A program made the position numbers and the translations under genes. From the NCBI GenBank assembly GCA_024642525.1, contig JAHEAX010000001.1, forward strand, positions 1-64,000: a stretch of DNA of 64,000 nt, given 5' to 3'. The notes under the pieces were generated by a model. It was not told the origin of the DNA and made no database searches. It saw only the letters and a list, made by a program, of their open reading frames with translations. The stretch is from Erythrobacteraceae bacterium. GTDB lineage: Bacteria > Pseudomonadota > Alphaproteobacteria > Sphingomonadales > Sphingomonadaceae. The number at the start of each line of letters is the position of its first letter. The stretch's first letter is position 1. Below are positions 46,312 to 55,490 of this stretch, in pieces.

Positions 46312-46683
46312 ATGCACCTGAACCATTCGCCTGACGCGCTGCCGACGAGCCAGATCAGCTTTGATGATTTCCTGAAAGTTGACATTCGCATCGGCACCAT
46401 CGTTTCGGCGGAAGAATTTCCCGAGGCGCGCAAACCCAGCTTCAGGCTGGTTATCGATTTTGGCGATGCAATTGGCCGCAAGAAAAGCTGCGCGCAGATT
46501 GCGGTGAATTATCCATTGGACGAATTGCCCGGTCGGCAGGTTGCCGCCGTGGTCAATTTCCCGCCTCGCCAGATCGGGCCTGCCATGTCCGAAGTGCTGA
46601 CGCTGGGCTTTGCCGATGCGTCAGGTGAAGTGGTGCTTTTCGCGCCCGACGTCCTCGTGCCAAATGGCGCGCGCCTGTTCTGA
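46312..46683 (+). CDS. csaA: CsaA-type tRNA-binding domain protein
   Basis: 123 residues forming one OB-fold tRNA-binding domain: ISFDDFLKVDIRIGTIVSAEEFPEARKPS, then KSCAQIAVNYPLDELPGRQVAAVVNFPPRQIGPAMSEVL. CsaA proteins act as export-related chaperones in Bacillus and bind tRNA-like ligands. GGGAGGT precedes the ATG. Last gene of the propionate cluster, 21 bp after pccA; association with the pathway is positional only. Confidence 0.9.
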   Translation: MHLNHSPDALPTSQISFDDFLKVDIRIGTIVSAEEFPEARKPSFRLVIDFGDAIGRKKSCAQIAVNYPLDELPGRQVAAVVNFPPRQIGPAMSEVLTLGFADASGEVVLFAPDVLVPNGARLF

Positions 46684-46695
46684 AGCGTCGGCCCG

Positions 46696-47466
46696 CTAGT
46701 CCTCGACCATTGCGACTGCCCTGATCCAACCTGCGCTGGCGCGCTCTATTTTCACCGGAAAACAGCTGAGGGTGAAGCCATGGTCAGGCAATGCGTCCAG
46801 ATTGGTCAGCTTTTCAATCTGGTAATAGGGCCGGATGCGGCCCGCCTTGTGGCCTTCCCAGATAATCTTCGGGTCGCGGGTTTCTGCCCAGCGTCTTGCG
46901 GTATGGCTGAAGGGTGCGTCCCAGCTCCAAGCATCGGTGCCGACCACTTCGACACCGCGCCGCGTGAGATAAAGCGTGCCCTCTTCGCCAAGTCCGACCC
47001 CCTGGTCCGTGAAGTTTTCAGTGCCATAGACCGCCCCTGACTTGACCAGCACGATGTCGAGAGGCTGCAATTCATAGTCGATCCGTTCAAGCTCCGCTTC
47101 CACCTCAGCGGCGCTCACCACGGTGCCGTGAGGCAGGTGGGAAAAATCAAGTCTGACCCCTGGCCGCATGAACCGGTCAAGCGGTGCCTCATCGATGCTG
47201 GGGGCAGGGCGCGCACCGTCGTCAGTGGTGGAATGGTAATGCCAGGGCGCATCCATGTGGGTGCCATTGTGCGTGCTGAGCGTCACCTGTTCGACTGCCC
47301 ATCCTTCGCCATCGGGCAGATCTTCCTTGGTGAGTCCGGGGAAGAACATGGCGATCTGCGCCCAGCTTGTTTCGTGCGTCACATACTGGATTTGCGGGCG
47401 CATCACTTCCGGGTCTGAAACCACGTGATTGGTGATTGGGATGGAAAGATCTATAAATCTGGTCAT
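46696..47466 (-). CDS. Cyclase family protein (kynurenine formamidase-like)
   Basis: 256 residues, Cyclase/PF04199 fold. The metal motif STHNGTHMDAPWHY near 66 (HxGTHxDxPxH) is intact, and the second-site histidines lie in DAPFSHTARRWAE near 188. Relatives hydrolyse N-formylkynurenine, isatin or other cyclic amides, so the substrate is open. Twelve bases from the csaA stop, convergent. Confidence 0.86.
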   Translation of the reverse strand: MTRFIDLSIPITNHVVSDPEVMRPQIQYVTHETSWAQIAMFFPGLTKEDLPDGEGWAVEQVTLSTHNGTHMDAPWHYHSTTDDGARPAPSIDEAPLDRFMRPGVRLDFSHLPHGTVVSAAEVEAELERIDYELQPLDIVLVKSGAVYGTENFTDQGVGLGEEGTLYLTRRGVEVVGTDAWSWDAPFSHTARRWAETRDPKIIWEGHKAGRIRPYYQIEKLTNLDALPDHGFTLSCFPVKIERASAGWIRAVAMVED

Positions 47467-47522
47467 GCCTGCATGATCAACTTGCCATGCGAGTTCGTCA
47501 ATCTTTCCCGCAGCGAAGCCGA

Positions 47523-48629
47523 TCAGCCTTTTAGCTGCTCTTCCAGAAACAGTGCGACATCATCCAGCGGCACATTCCGGTCGACAAATGCTGCACCGAT
47601 GCTGCGCAGCAAAATGAACGGCAAAGTGCCTGCGTCCATTTTCTTGTCGTGCAGCATATGGCGAGCAAGCGCACTGCCTTCGCAGTCCATTTGAAGGTCT
47701 GAGATTTCGGTCTGGAGGCGAGCTGCCCTCACTGCATCAGTTACCCTCTCTGCATCTGCTTTCGTGATGAGGCCGCGCCGTGCGGAATAGCGTGCCGCCA
47801 GGACCAAACCAAGTGCAACGCCTTCGCCGTGCAGCAGCCGGTCGGAAAAGCCTGTTTCGGCTTCCAGCGCATGGCCGAAAGTGTGGCCAAGGTTAAGCAA
47901 CGCACGCGCACCTGTGGTTTCGCGCTCATCCTCTGCAACAATCCGCGCCTTGGCGGCTACGCTTCTTGCAACCGCTTCTTCACGTGCTGCGCGGTTGCCT
48001 GCGATGACATCTGCGCCATGCTGCTCGCACCATTGGAAAAAATCAGGATCGCCCAAAACACCATATTTCAGGGCCTCTGCATATCCGGCACGCAATTGCC
48101 GCGCAGGCAACGTAGCAAGCGCATCAAGATCGGCCAGCACCAGGGAAGGCTGATGGAATGCACCGACAAGGTTCTTGCCAGCCCGGGTGTTGATGGCCGT
48201 CTTTCCGCCCACGCTTGAATCCACCTGCGCCAGCAATGTCGTGGGCAGCTGGATGAAGCCGCAGCCGCGTTTCAGGATTGATGCGGCAAACCCCGTAAGG
48301 TCACCGATCACTCCGCCGCCGAGGGCAAGGATATGATCCCCACGCTCAACTTCTTCGGTCAGCAGCCATTCTACTGTTCGCGCAAGTTCGGACCAGCTCT
48401 TGGCACCTTCACCAGCGGGCAGGACGAACCACCGCGGTTCATGTCCGGCAGCGGCCAGCGAGGCTTCAACCGGGTCGCGCCAATGCTGCGCAACATTGTC
48501 GTCCGTGATGATCGGCACCCGCGCTTTGCGCAAATACGGTGCACAATGCGTGGCCACATCGCGCAGAAGGCCGGCTTCGACCTGAACCTGATAGGACCGC
48601 CCGGCAAGCTCGACAGGAATTACAGTCAT
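47523..48629 (-). CDS. aroB: 3-dehydroquinate synthase
   Basis: Second step of the shikimate pathway. 368 residues. NAD-binding GGGVIGDLTGFAASILKRGCG near 104, PTTLLAQVDSSVGGKTAIN near 128, and metal ligands in HTFGHALE near 250. The ATG overlaps the aroK stop by 4 bp, forming the usual aroK-aroB pair. Confidence 0.96.
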   Translation of the reverse strand: MTVIPVELAGRSYQVQVEAGLLRDVATHCAPYLRKARVPIITDDNVAQHWRDPVEASLAAAGHEPRWFVLPAGEGAKSWSELARTVEWLLTEEVERGDHILALGGGVIGDLTGFAASILKRGCGFIQLPTTLLAQVDSSVGGKTAINTRAGKNLVGAFHQPSLVLADLDALATLPARQLRAGYAEALKYGVLGDPDFFQWCEQHGADVIAGNRAAREEAVARSVAAKARIVAEDERETTGARALLNLGHTFGHALEAETGFSDRLLHGEGVALGLVLAARYSARRGLITKADAERVTDAVRAARLQTEISDLQMDCEGSALARHMLHDKKMDAGTLPFILLRSIGAAFVDRNVPLDDVALFLEEQLKG

Positions 48630-49213
48630 TTTCCAATTGCCTCTAAAATTGCCATCGCGGTTTCGTGATGCGGTGCGGATTGGCTGGCGATACGAAGATG
48701 CGCCTGCGAATAAAATGGTTCGCGCTGCTGATATAGGCGCGTCAGAATTTCATGCGGATCGCCATCGCGAAGCAACGGGCGTGTATCGCGCCGGGATGTG
48801 CGTTCAACCAGCGTATCGATATCGCAATCAATCCAGACGGCGATTGCAGACTGGAGGATGAACGCGCGCGTCTCGTCATTGACGAACGCACCGCCGCCTG
48901 TCGCAATGACACCGCCACCGCTGGCCACACCTTCTTCAATCAGCCGCGCAATCACGCGGCGTTCGCCGTCACGGAAATAGTCTTCGCCAAATTGTTCGAA
49001 AATTTCGGCAATCGAAAGCTGTGCAGCATCCTCGATGGCTTCGTCCGCATCGGTGAAATTGGTGTCCAGCAATGATGCCAGTTTGCGGCCCACCGTGGAT
49101 TTGCCAGCGCCCATCAGGCCGACCAGCACAATGGGGCGGTCAATCCGCTGCGCTATGGCGGCAATCCCGTCGGATATTTCACGCGGGTCAGGCAGGTCAT
49201 CTTCGAGACGCAT
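48626..49213 (-). CDS. aroK: Shikimate kinase
   Basis: Phosphorylates shikimate at O3. 195 residues from ATG at 49213. P-loop GLMGAGKSTVGRK near 33, DADEAIE near 55, FRDGERRVI near 78, GGGAFV near 100 and the lid RDTRPLL near 140. Typical length with a short N-terminal extension. Translationally coupled to aroB. Confidence 0.95.
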   Translation of the reverse strand: MRLEDDLPDPREISDGIAAIAQRIDRPIVLVGLMGAGKSTVGRKLASLLDTNFTDADEAIEDAAQLSIAEIFEQFGEDYFRDGERRVIARLIEEGVASGGGVIATGGGAFVNDETRAFILQSAIAVWIDCDIDTLVERTSRRDTRPLLRDGDPHEILTRLYQQREPFYSQAHLRIASQSAPHHETAMAILEAIGK

Positions 49214-49284
49214 TGCCGCCCCGCCTATAGATGGGCTAGGCGAGGTGCAACTATGGTTCACACAGGATTCCACCGGCTTTGACT

Positions 49285-49491
49285 ATGTCCGATAAACGAT
49301 TCGGGTCTGATCGCAGGTCCTGGGCTGACCAGAAAACAGGGGCATCCCGGCAACGGATGTCTGGCAAACGCATTGCCGTGGTGGCTGTAGTGCTGCTAGC
49401 ACTTCTGATCGCCTATGCATGGATCGATGGCGGCGAAGAGCCGCTTAGACCGATTGCACAACCCATCTCGCTGCCAGAGAATGCGGGATGA
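49285..49491 (+). CDS. Small single-pass membrane protein
   Basis: 68 residues. A basic N-terminal half (RFGSDRRSWADQK, SGKR) precedes one hydrophobic span IAVVAVVLLALLIAYAWI (about 26-43) and a short acidic outer tail, so it likely sits in the inner membrane with N-in topology. The stop overlaps the start of the next, secreted gene by 4 bp. No recognised family. Confidence 0.65.
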   Translation: MSDKRFGSDRRSWADQKTGASRQRMSGKRIAVVAVVLLALLIAYAWIDGGEEPLRPIAQPISLPENAG

Positions 49492-51365
49492 CGGGAAGAC
49501 CTATCAAGATGAATAAATTCAGAGGGATGCGGGGTTTATTGGCAGGGGTAGGTGCGCTGGCGCTTTGCTCCACACTGGCCTTTGCGCAGGATGCGCCGAA
49601 GTCACTGCTTCCGCCCGGTTTTGATGATCCTGCGCCAACGCCTGCACCGGCACCTTCGCCGCGGCCGGCGGCCGCCCCCGTTCCGTCTGCGCCATCTGGG
49701 CCTGCAACAACCAGCATACCTAATGTCCAGCCATTGCCGGGCGCTCCATCCACGCCGGCTGTTGCGCAAAGCCTGCCATCCGGTTTGCCATCGCTCAGCG
49801 AGCTCGAATCGATGGACCCGGATGAACTGGACGAATTGCTTGGCCTGAAGCCCAAGTTCGATATTCCGCCCGCGGCCCGCCGGTCGCTTGAACGTGTGGG
49901 CGTGCTCGCCAATGCCGAGGGCGGCCTGCCTACCCAGTCCCTTGCCAATCAACCCGCGTCCATCGTGCGTGCAGCGCTGGTTGGCACGCGCGGCCCGCTG
50001 GTTTCGCGCTGGGGCCATATTCTGCTCCGCCGTGCGCTGGCCAGCAGGCTGGCATCGCCAAAGGACATGAGTCCGGTTGAATTTGCAGCCCTGCGCGCAG
50101 GTTTGCTCAACCGCATCGGTGAATATGGTGCGGCCCGTTCGCTGGTCCAGGAAGTGGATACGAGCAACTGGAACAAGGGCCTGACGACAGCGGCGCTCAA
50201 CGCCTATATCGGCACCGCTGATATCGTCGGTGCCTGCCCCGCCGTGCGGCTGCAGGGCGGCATCAGGGAAGACGCTGAGTGGCGGATGCTTCAGGCCATT
50301 TGTGATGCTTTCGCTGGGCAAGGCGTAAGGGCGAATTCGAACCTGAACCGCGCACTGTCACGCCAGATCGCGCCTGACATCGACGTGCTTCTGGCGCAAC
50401 GATATGCAGGGGCAGCGGGCCGCGGCAGGCGCGCCGTCAACCTTGAATGGGATGGTGTCGAAGGGATGACACCGTGGCGCTTTGCGCTGGCCACAGCGGT
50501 AGGCGCTGACATCCCTGAAAATCTCCTTGCGAATGCGGGGGCCTATTACGAACGCGTTTCTGCGACTGCGCCGATGCTTGCCCTGCCGCAGCGGGCTGCC
50601 GGTGCAAAACGGGCCGCGCGAGAAGGTATCCTTTCATCTGCTGCGATGGTTGATCTTTATTCGCAGATCTATTCAGCCGATGGCATCGAAGGGGCAGAGG
50701 CTGCGACAGCATCGCTGCTGCGTGAAGCCTATGTCGGTGAAGGACCGTCTGCGCGCCTCGCTGCGATGAAGAGCATCTGGGGCGAAACAGCGACGGGCAA
50801 TTATTCCGGCATGGTTCTCACCGCCTATGCTGCGGCACGAATGCCTGCATCCAGCGAGTATGAGGGGGACGCCCCTCTGCTGATTGCTTCCATGCTGACC
50901 GCGGGGCTTGACCGAAATGCGATGCGCTGGGGCCAGGTTGTTGCCGAAGGCAGTGAAGGGTGGGCGCTGCTCGCACTGGCGCAGCCCACCGGTGCTAACC
51001 CTGTCTCGTCGAGCGCCGTGGATAATTTCTTCGATGATGACGACAGCGCCCAGCAGCGCAAATCGAAGTTCCTGCTGGCAGGTCTTGCCGGTCTTGGCCG
51101 GTTGGAACAGGGCGCAGCGGGCGATTTGTCCGGTCAGCTGTCAGTCAATCTGACACGGCAGACAAAATGGAGCAGGCTGATCGAGCAGGCTGCCGCCGTC
51201 GAAAACAAGGCTCTTGTGGCCTATCTGGCTGCGGTTGGCATGCAGGGCGATGGCTGGGACAAGATGACCGCACGGCATCTCTACCATATCGTTTCGGCGC
51301 TCAATCGGGTTGGTCTTTCAGCAGAAGCGCGGATGATTGCAGCAGAGGCCGTGGTCCGCGGCTGA
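49488..51365 (+). CDS. Large secreted helical protein of unknown function
   Basis: 625 residues from ATG at 49488 (an internal ATG at 49509 better positions the signal peptide MNKFRGMRGLLAGVGALAL, cleaved near FAQD). After it comes a proline/alanine-rich linker (about residues 40-95), then LSELESMDPDELDELLGL and a long alanine-rich helical region suggesting TPR- or HEAT-like repeats to the end. No catalytic motif is evident. Coupled to the small membrane protein and 32 bp before xerD. Confidence 0.72.
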   Translation: MTGRPIKMNKFRGMRGLLAGVGALALCSTLAFAQDAPKSLLPPGFDDPAPTPAPAPSPRPAAAPVPSAPSGPATTSIPNVQPLPGAPSTPAVAQSLPSGLPSLSELESMDPDELDELLGLKPKFDIPPAARRSLERVGVLANAEGGLPTQSLANQPASIVRAALVGTRGPLVSRWGHILLRRALASRLASPKDMSPVEFAALRAGLLNRIGEYGAARSLVQEVDTSNWNKGLTTAALNAYIGTADIVGACPAVRLQGGIREDAEWRMLQAICDAFAGQGVRANSNLNRALSRQIAPDIDVLLAQRYAGAAGRGRRAVNLEWDGVEGMTPWRFALATAVGADIPENLLANAGAYYERVSATAPMLALPQRAAGAKRAAREGILSSAAMVDLYSQIYSADGIEGAEAATASLLREAYVGEGPSARLAAMKSIWGETATGNYSGMVLTAYAAARMPASSEYEGDAPLLIASMLTAGLDRNAMRWGQVVAEGSEGWALLALAQPTGANPVSSSAVDNFFDDDDSAQQRKSKFLLAGLAGLGRLEQGAAGDLSGQLSVNLTRQTKWSRLIEQAAAVENKALVAYLAAVGMQGDGWDKMTARHLYHIVSALNRVGLSAEARMIAAEAVVRG

Positions 51366-51397
51366 ACTGATGCAATCACGCAAGGGAAGGACTGGCC

Positions 51398-52297
51398 ATG
51401 TCGGCAGAGATTGAAACCTTCCTCGTGATGCTGGCCGCCGAACGGGGCGCATCTGCCAATACGCTGGCGGCATACAGGCGCGATCTGGAAGGTGCGGACG
51501 AGATTATCGGGGACCTTGGCAAGGCGCAGGCGCAGGATATTGCCCAGCTTGGCCCTGCGTGGTCAGCCCTTGCACCATCCAGCCTTGCGCGAAAGGCATC
51601 GGCGCTGCGCCAGTTTTTCGGGTTTCTTGTGGATGAAGGGGCGAGGGTGGATGACCCTTCATCAGCCCTGCCTCGCCCCGTTGCCCGCCGCCCACTGCCT
51701 AAAATATTGTCGCATGACCAGATTGAACAGCTTTTCGCTCGTGCCGAGATGGAAGCGGCAACAGGCAATCCTGCAGCCTTGCGGCTGCTGGCGTTGCTTG
51801 AAATGCTGTATGGCAGCGGTCTGCGCGCCACGGAACTTGTGTCCCTGCCGCTTGCCTCGCTGCCCCGCGATGCACCCTTCCTGACGGTGACGGGGAAGGG
51901 CGATCAGGCCCGCCTGGTGCCAGTCAGCAAACGAGCGAAAGCTGCTTTGGCCAGATGGGTGGATGTGCGGCCTGACGATGGAAAGTTCCTTTTTCCTTCA
52001 AGAGGTAAGCATATCTCCCGCGTAAGGCTTTTCCAGATGTTGAAGGCGCTGGCCATACGGGCAGGGCTGCCGCCGGAAAAGATCAGCCCGCACGTACTGC
52101 GCCACGCATTTGCAACCCATTTGCTGGAAGGTGGTGCAGATTTGCGCGTCCTGCAGACCTTGCTCGGCCATGCTGATATTTCGACCACGCAAATATACAC
52201 CCATGTGGATTCAGCCCGCCTGGTGGCGCTGGTGAATGAACGCCATCCCTTGGCACGGCGCGCTCAGCCTCTTGCCCAGAGCCCGGAACAGGACTAG
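51398..52297 (+). CDS. xerD: Tyrosine recombinase XerD
   Basis: Resolves chromosome dimers at dif with XerC. 299 residues: N-terminal SAM-like core-binding domain 1-90, catalytic domain with Arg in GSGLRATEL near 145, HVLRHAFATHLL near 232 (His-x2-Arg), LLGHADISTTQIYTHV near 262 with the nucleophilic Tyr. AAGGGAAGGA precedes the ATG. XerC versus XerD is called by neighbourhood (accA next), common in alphaproteobacteria. Confidence 0.9.
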   Translation: MSAEIETFLVMLAAERGASANTLAAYRRDLEGADEIIGDLGKAQAQDIAQLGPAWSALAPSSLARKASALRQFFGFLVDEGARVDDPSSALPRPVARRPLPKILSHDQIEQLFARAEMEAATGNPAALRLLALLEMLYGSGLRATELVSLPLASLPRDAPFLTVTGKGDQARLVPVSKRAKAALARWVDVRPDDGKFLFPSRGKHISRVRLFQMLKALAIRAGLPPEKISPHVLRHAFATHLLEGGADLRVLQTLLGHADISTTQIYTHVDSARLVALVNERHPLARRAQPLAQSPEQD

Positions 52298-52306
52298 CGC
52301 GGCGCG

Positions 52307-53254
52307 ATGATTTCTTTCCTCGAATTTGAAAAACCGGTCGCCCAGCTTGAAGCCCGCATCGCAGAACTGCGTAGTGCGGCAGAAGGCGACGATGTCGATA
52401 TCTCTGCCGAACTGAAGCGGCTTGAAGACAAGAGTGCGGCTTTGCTGGAAAGCACCTATGCTTCGCTCAGCCCGTGGCAGAAGACTCAGGTTGCCCGCCA
52501 TCCGATGCGGCCGCATTTCCGTGATTTCGTGAAATATGCGTTTGATGATTTCGTGCCGCTTGGCGGTGACCGCCTGTATGGCGAAGACGAAGCAATTCTT
52601 GGCGGCCTTGCAACGCTTGGCGGGCGCCGCCTGGTGCTGATTGGCCATGAAAAGGGCCACGACACCGAATCGCGCATTCGCCACAATTTCGGCATGGGCA
52701 AACCCGAAGGTTACCGCAAAGCCATCCGTTTGATGGACCTTGCTGGCCGCTTTGGGCTGCCGGTTGTCACCCTTGTGGATACCTCCGGGGCATTTCCGGG
52801 CGTGGAAGCGGAAGAACGTGGGCAGGCAGAAGCAATTGCCCGTTCCACCGAAGCATGCCTTGCATTGCCCGTTCCCATGGTCGCGACGATCGTGGGCGAA
52901 GGCGGTTCGGGCGGTGCCGTTGCGCTCGCCAGTGCTGAACGCGTGCTGATGTTCGAACACGCTGTCTATTCGGTCATTTCGCCTGAAGGCTGTGCATCCA
53001 TCCTGTGGCGTACCGCAGAAAAGGCGCCAGATGCCGCCGAAGCAATGAAAGTGACAGCGCAGCATCTGCAAAAGCTGAATGTGATCGACCGGATCGTTCG
53101 CGAGCCGGTTGGCGGCGCGCACCGCGATCCCAAGGCTGCGGCAGAAGCGCTGGGCGATGCCATCGGCGAAGAGCTGGATGCGCTTGCAGGAAAATCAGCG
53201 AAGGAACTGGTGAAGATGAGGGAAGAACGCTTCCTTCAGATTGGCTCGTTTTAA
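52307..53254 (+). CDS. accA: Acetyl-CoA carboxylase carboxyltransferase subunit alpha
   Basis: Fatty-acid synthesis, malonyl-CoA formation with AccD. 315 residues: FLEFEKPVAQLEARIAEL coiled start, DDFVPLGGDRLYGEDEAILGG near 80, DTSGAFPGVEAEERGQAEAIARS near 158 and GEGGSGGAVALA near 197. Nine bp after xerD on the same strand, probably one transcript. Confidence 0.96.
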   Translation: MISFLEFEKPVAQLEARIAELRSAAEGDDVDISAELKRLEDKSAALLESTYASLSPWQKTQVARHPMRPHFRDFVKYAFDDFVPLGGDRLYGEDEAILGGLATLGGRRLVLIGHEKGHDTESRIRHNFGMGKPEGYRKAIRLMDLAGRFGLPVVTLVDTSGAFPGVEAEERGQAEAIARSTEACLALPVPMVATIVGEGGSGGAVALASAERVLMFEHAVYSVISPEGCASILWRTAEKAPDAAEAMKVTAQHLQKLNVIDRIVREPVGGAHRDPKAAAEALGDAIGEELDALAGKSAKELVKMREERFLQIGSF

Positions 53255-53362
53255 ATTGGCCAAGGCGGCTACGGGAACAAAGATCGCCCGCAGGCGGTTT
53301 CTTACGGGATAGTTCAGGGCAGCGATGGAATATCGCGCCTTTTCAAGGTTCCAGGAGATCGA

Positions 53363-54844
53363 ATGATGAATAGCTTCAGAAAATCCGCCCTTGCTTCAAC
53401 AGCGCTGCTTTCATTCACGCTGGGTGGTTGCGCTGCCGTAGGCGGCGGCCCAATTCCTAATGCATCGGCGCCGATTTCCCAATCCGAAGCGCAGCAAGGT
53501 GCACAGGCTCACCCTGAATTGCTGGCAGAATTCGGCGGTACCTATCAGGGGCCGCAGGCATCTTATGTGGAACAGGTCGGCAAGAATATTGCCGTGCAGT
53601 CCGGTCTCGGTAATGCGCGCGATTCTTTCACCGTCTCGCTGCTCAACAGTTCTGTAAACAACGCCTTCGCCATTCCCGGCGGCTACATCTACACCACGCG
53701 CCAGCTGGTCGGCCTGATGAATAATGAAGCCGAACTCGCAGGCGTTCTGGGCCATGAAGTGGGCCACGTTGCTGCCCGCCACAGCCAGCGCCGTCAGGCA
53801 AAGGCACAGCAAAACACATTGCTGGGCGCTGCGGGCGCCATTCTTTCCGGAATTTTGTTGGGAGACAGCGGCCTTGGCCAGACTATTTCCAAGGGCTTTC
53901 TGCAAGGGTCACAGCTGCTGACACTCAAATTCTCGCGTTCGCAGGAAATTCAGGCTGACGAACTCGGCATCGAATATCTGAACAAGGCGGGATACGATCC
54001 GCGTGCGATGGCAACTGTGCTGCAAAGCCTTGCTTCACAAAATGCCTTGGATGCAACAATCCAGGGCCGCGCAAATGCCGGCATTCCTGAATGGGCTTCG
54101 ACCCACCCGGACCCTGCAAGCCGTGTCCAGACCGCTCTTGCCAAGGCAGGCCAACTGACCGGCACAACCAATCGCGACACATTCCTCTCCCGCATTGACG
54201 GGATGATGTATGGTGATGATCCGGCACAGGGCGTGATCGAAGGCCAGCAGTTCCTTCACCCGCAGTTCCGTCTCGCATTTACTGCGCCCAGCGGTTTTTA
54301 CATGGTGAATGGCACGCGCGCTGTGTCGATCAACGGCGAAAGCGGCCAGGCCCAGTTGAGTTCAGCGCCATATAATGGAAATCTGGAAACCTATGTTCGC
54401 AGTGTCTTCTCGGCGATTGGCGGCAAGGACCAGAACCTTGTGCCTGCCAGCATCCAGCGCACGACAGTGAACGGCCTGCCAGCCACATACGGCACTGCGC
54501 GCGTCAACAGCGGCAACGGCCAAGTCGATGTGGTGGTCTTTGCCTATGAATTTTCGAACAGCCAGGCCTTCCACTTTGCGACGATCAGCCAGGCCGGCCG
54601 CACTGATACGTTCTCGCCGATGTTCAATTCCATGCGCCGCATCAGCACTGCAGAAGCAGCTGCGGTCGTTCCGCGCCGAATTGATGTTGTGACAGTTGCC
54701 CGCGGCGATACCGTCCAGTCGCTGGCGCGCCGCATGGCTTATACTGATGCGCAGGAACAGCGGTTCCGTGTCCTCAATGGCCTTGCTTCAAACGAAGGCG
54801 TTACCGCTGGCCAAAAGGTCAAGATCGTCGTTAAATCGCGCTAA
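53363..54844 (+). CDS. M48-family metalloprotease lipoprotein with LysM-like C-terminus
   Basis: 493 residues. Lipobox LGGC near residue 21 marks an outer-membrane-directed lipoprotein. M48 peptidase core (about 50-260) with zinc motif LGHEVGHVAARHS near 128 and third ligand Glu in SRSQEIQADELGI near 193. The last 50 residues (VARGDTVQSLARRM) form a LysM-like peptidoglycan-binding unit. Relatives (BepA/YfgC-like) police outer-membrane assembly. GGAAC-N17-GGTT upstream (53280-53305) partly resembles an EcfG promoter. Confidence 0.88.
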   Translation: MMNSFRKSALASTALLSFTLGGCAAVGGGPIPNASAPISQSEAQQGAQAHPELLAEFGGTYQGPQASYVEQVGKNIAVQSGLGNARDSFTVSLLNSSVNNAFAIPGGYIYTTRQLVGLMNNEAELAGVLGHEVGHVAARHSQRRQAKAQQNTLLGAAGAILSGILLGDSGLGQTISKGFLQGSQLLTLKFSRSQEIQADELGIEYLNKAGYDPRAMATVLQSLASQNALDATIQGRANAGIPEWASTHPDPASRVQTALAKAGQLTGTTNRDTFLSRIDGMMYGDDPAQGVIEGQQFLHPQFRLAFTAPSGFYMVNGTRAVSINGESGQAQLSSAPYNGNLETYVRSVFSAIGGKDQNLVPASIQRTTVNGLPATYGTARVNSGNGQVDVVVFAYEFSNSQAFHFATISQAGRTDTFSPMFNSMRRISTAEAAAVVPRRIDVVTVARGDTVQSLARRMAYTDAQEQRFRVLNGLASNEGVTAGQKVKIVVKSR

Positions 54845-54872
54845 GCGGACAAACACTTAGGCCAATAAAAAA

Positions 54873-54906
54873 GGCGGCGGGGTTTCCCCCGCCGCCAATT
54901 TTTTAG
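54873..54906. terminator. Bidirectional intrinsic terminator between M48 gene and pilin
   Basis: Perfect 10-bp stem GGCGGCGGGG (54873-54882) and CCCCGCCGCC (54887-54896), loop TTTC, flanked by AATAAAAAA and AATTTTTT, serving both convergent genes. Confidence 0.95.
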
Positions 54907-54926
54907 CGATAGTATGAAACTATCTA

Positions 54927-55115
54927 TTAGACAGCAGGTGCCTTAGCATTTGCGGCCGTCAGCTGGCTGTCAACGCCCGAGAAGGTGTTGCTCAGTTCGC
55001 CACCGAGGCTCTGCATTGCGGTGATAGCTGCAACAGCGATCAGAGCGGCGATCAGGCCGTATTCGATTGCAGTAGCGCCGTCTTCGTTGCGGATCAGTTT
55101 GTTGATGAATTTCAT
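54927..55115 (-). CDS. Flp/Fap-type pilin (copy 2)
   Basis: 62 residues. Short basic leader then GATAIEYGLIAALIAVAAITAM, the class III prepilin motif with G-E/Y-x cleavage region and hydrophobic core. Forms the thin Flp/Tad pilus or a pseudopilin. Second of a pair; an imperfect hairpin (55148-55174) lies in the gap after copy 1. No tad assembly genes are in the window, so they are elsewhere or absent. Confidence 0.9.
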   Translation of the reverse strand: MKFINKLIRNEDGATAIEYGLIAALIAVAAITAMQSLGGELSNTFSGVDSQLTAANAKAPAV

Positions 55116-55225
55116 GGTTAGTCTCCTGGTTTGGTCTTCGTTACCCGGCCAGTTCCTTTTGCGATGGAACCGGCAATTTGAGAGGTAGGACGAATATATT
55201 GAAAATCCCTTAACCCCCGTTTTCG

Positions 55226-55411
55226 TCAGGTCGCCGTTGCTTCCACAATGGTTCCGCTGACCCTGGTCCACATGTCGATTGTCGTTTGCCCGACGGACTG
55301 AAAGGCCGTGAGCATCCCGATGACAATCATGGACAGGATCAAGCCGTATTCGATCGCGGTGGCGCCATTTTCATCGCGTCCCAGATCTTTCAGGAATTTG
55401 AAGAGTTTCAT
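55226..55411 (-). CDS. Flp/Fap-type pilin (copy 1)
   Basis: 61 residues, starting MKLFKFLKDLGRDENGATAIEYGLILSM, with the same GATAIEYG core as copy 2 but a different tail (GTIVEATAT). First gene transcribed of the pair. Two paralogues may be major and minor pilins with expression tuned by the hairpin between them. Confidence 0.9.
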   Translation of the reverse strand: MKLFKFLKDLGRDENGATAIEYGLILSMIVIGMLTAFQSVGQTTIDMWTRVSGTIVEATAT

Positions 55412-55490
55412 TTAGACACCTGTCGATACGGTTTGACAGCATCCGTAATGCTCGGAAGGTGTTAACAAATGGTTGTATCAAGGGGCCAAG

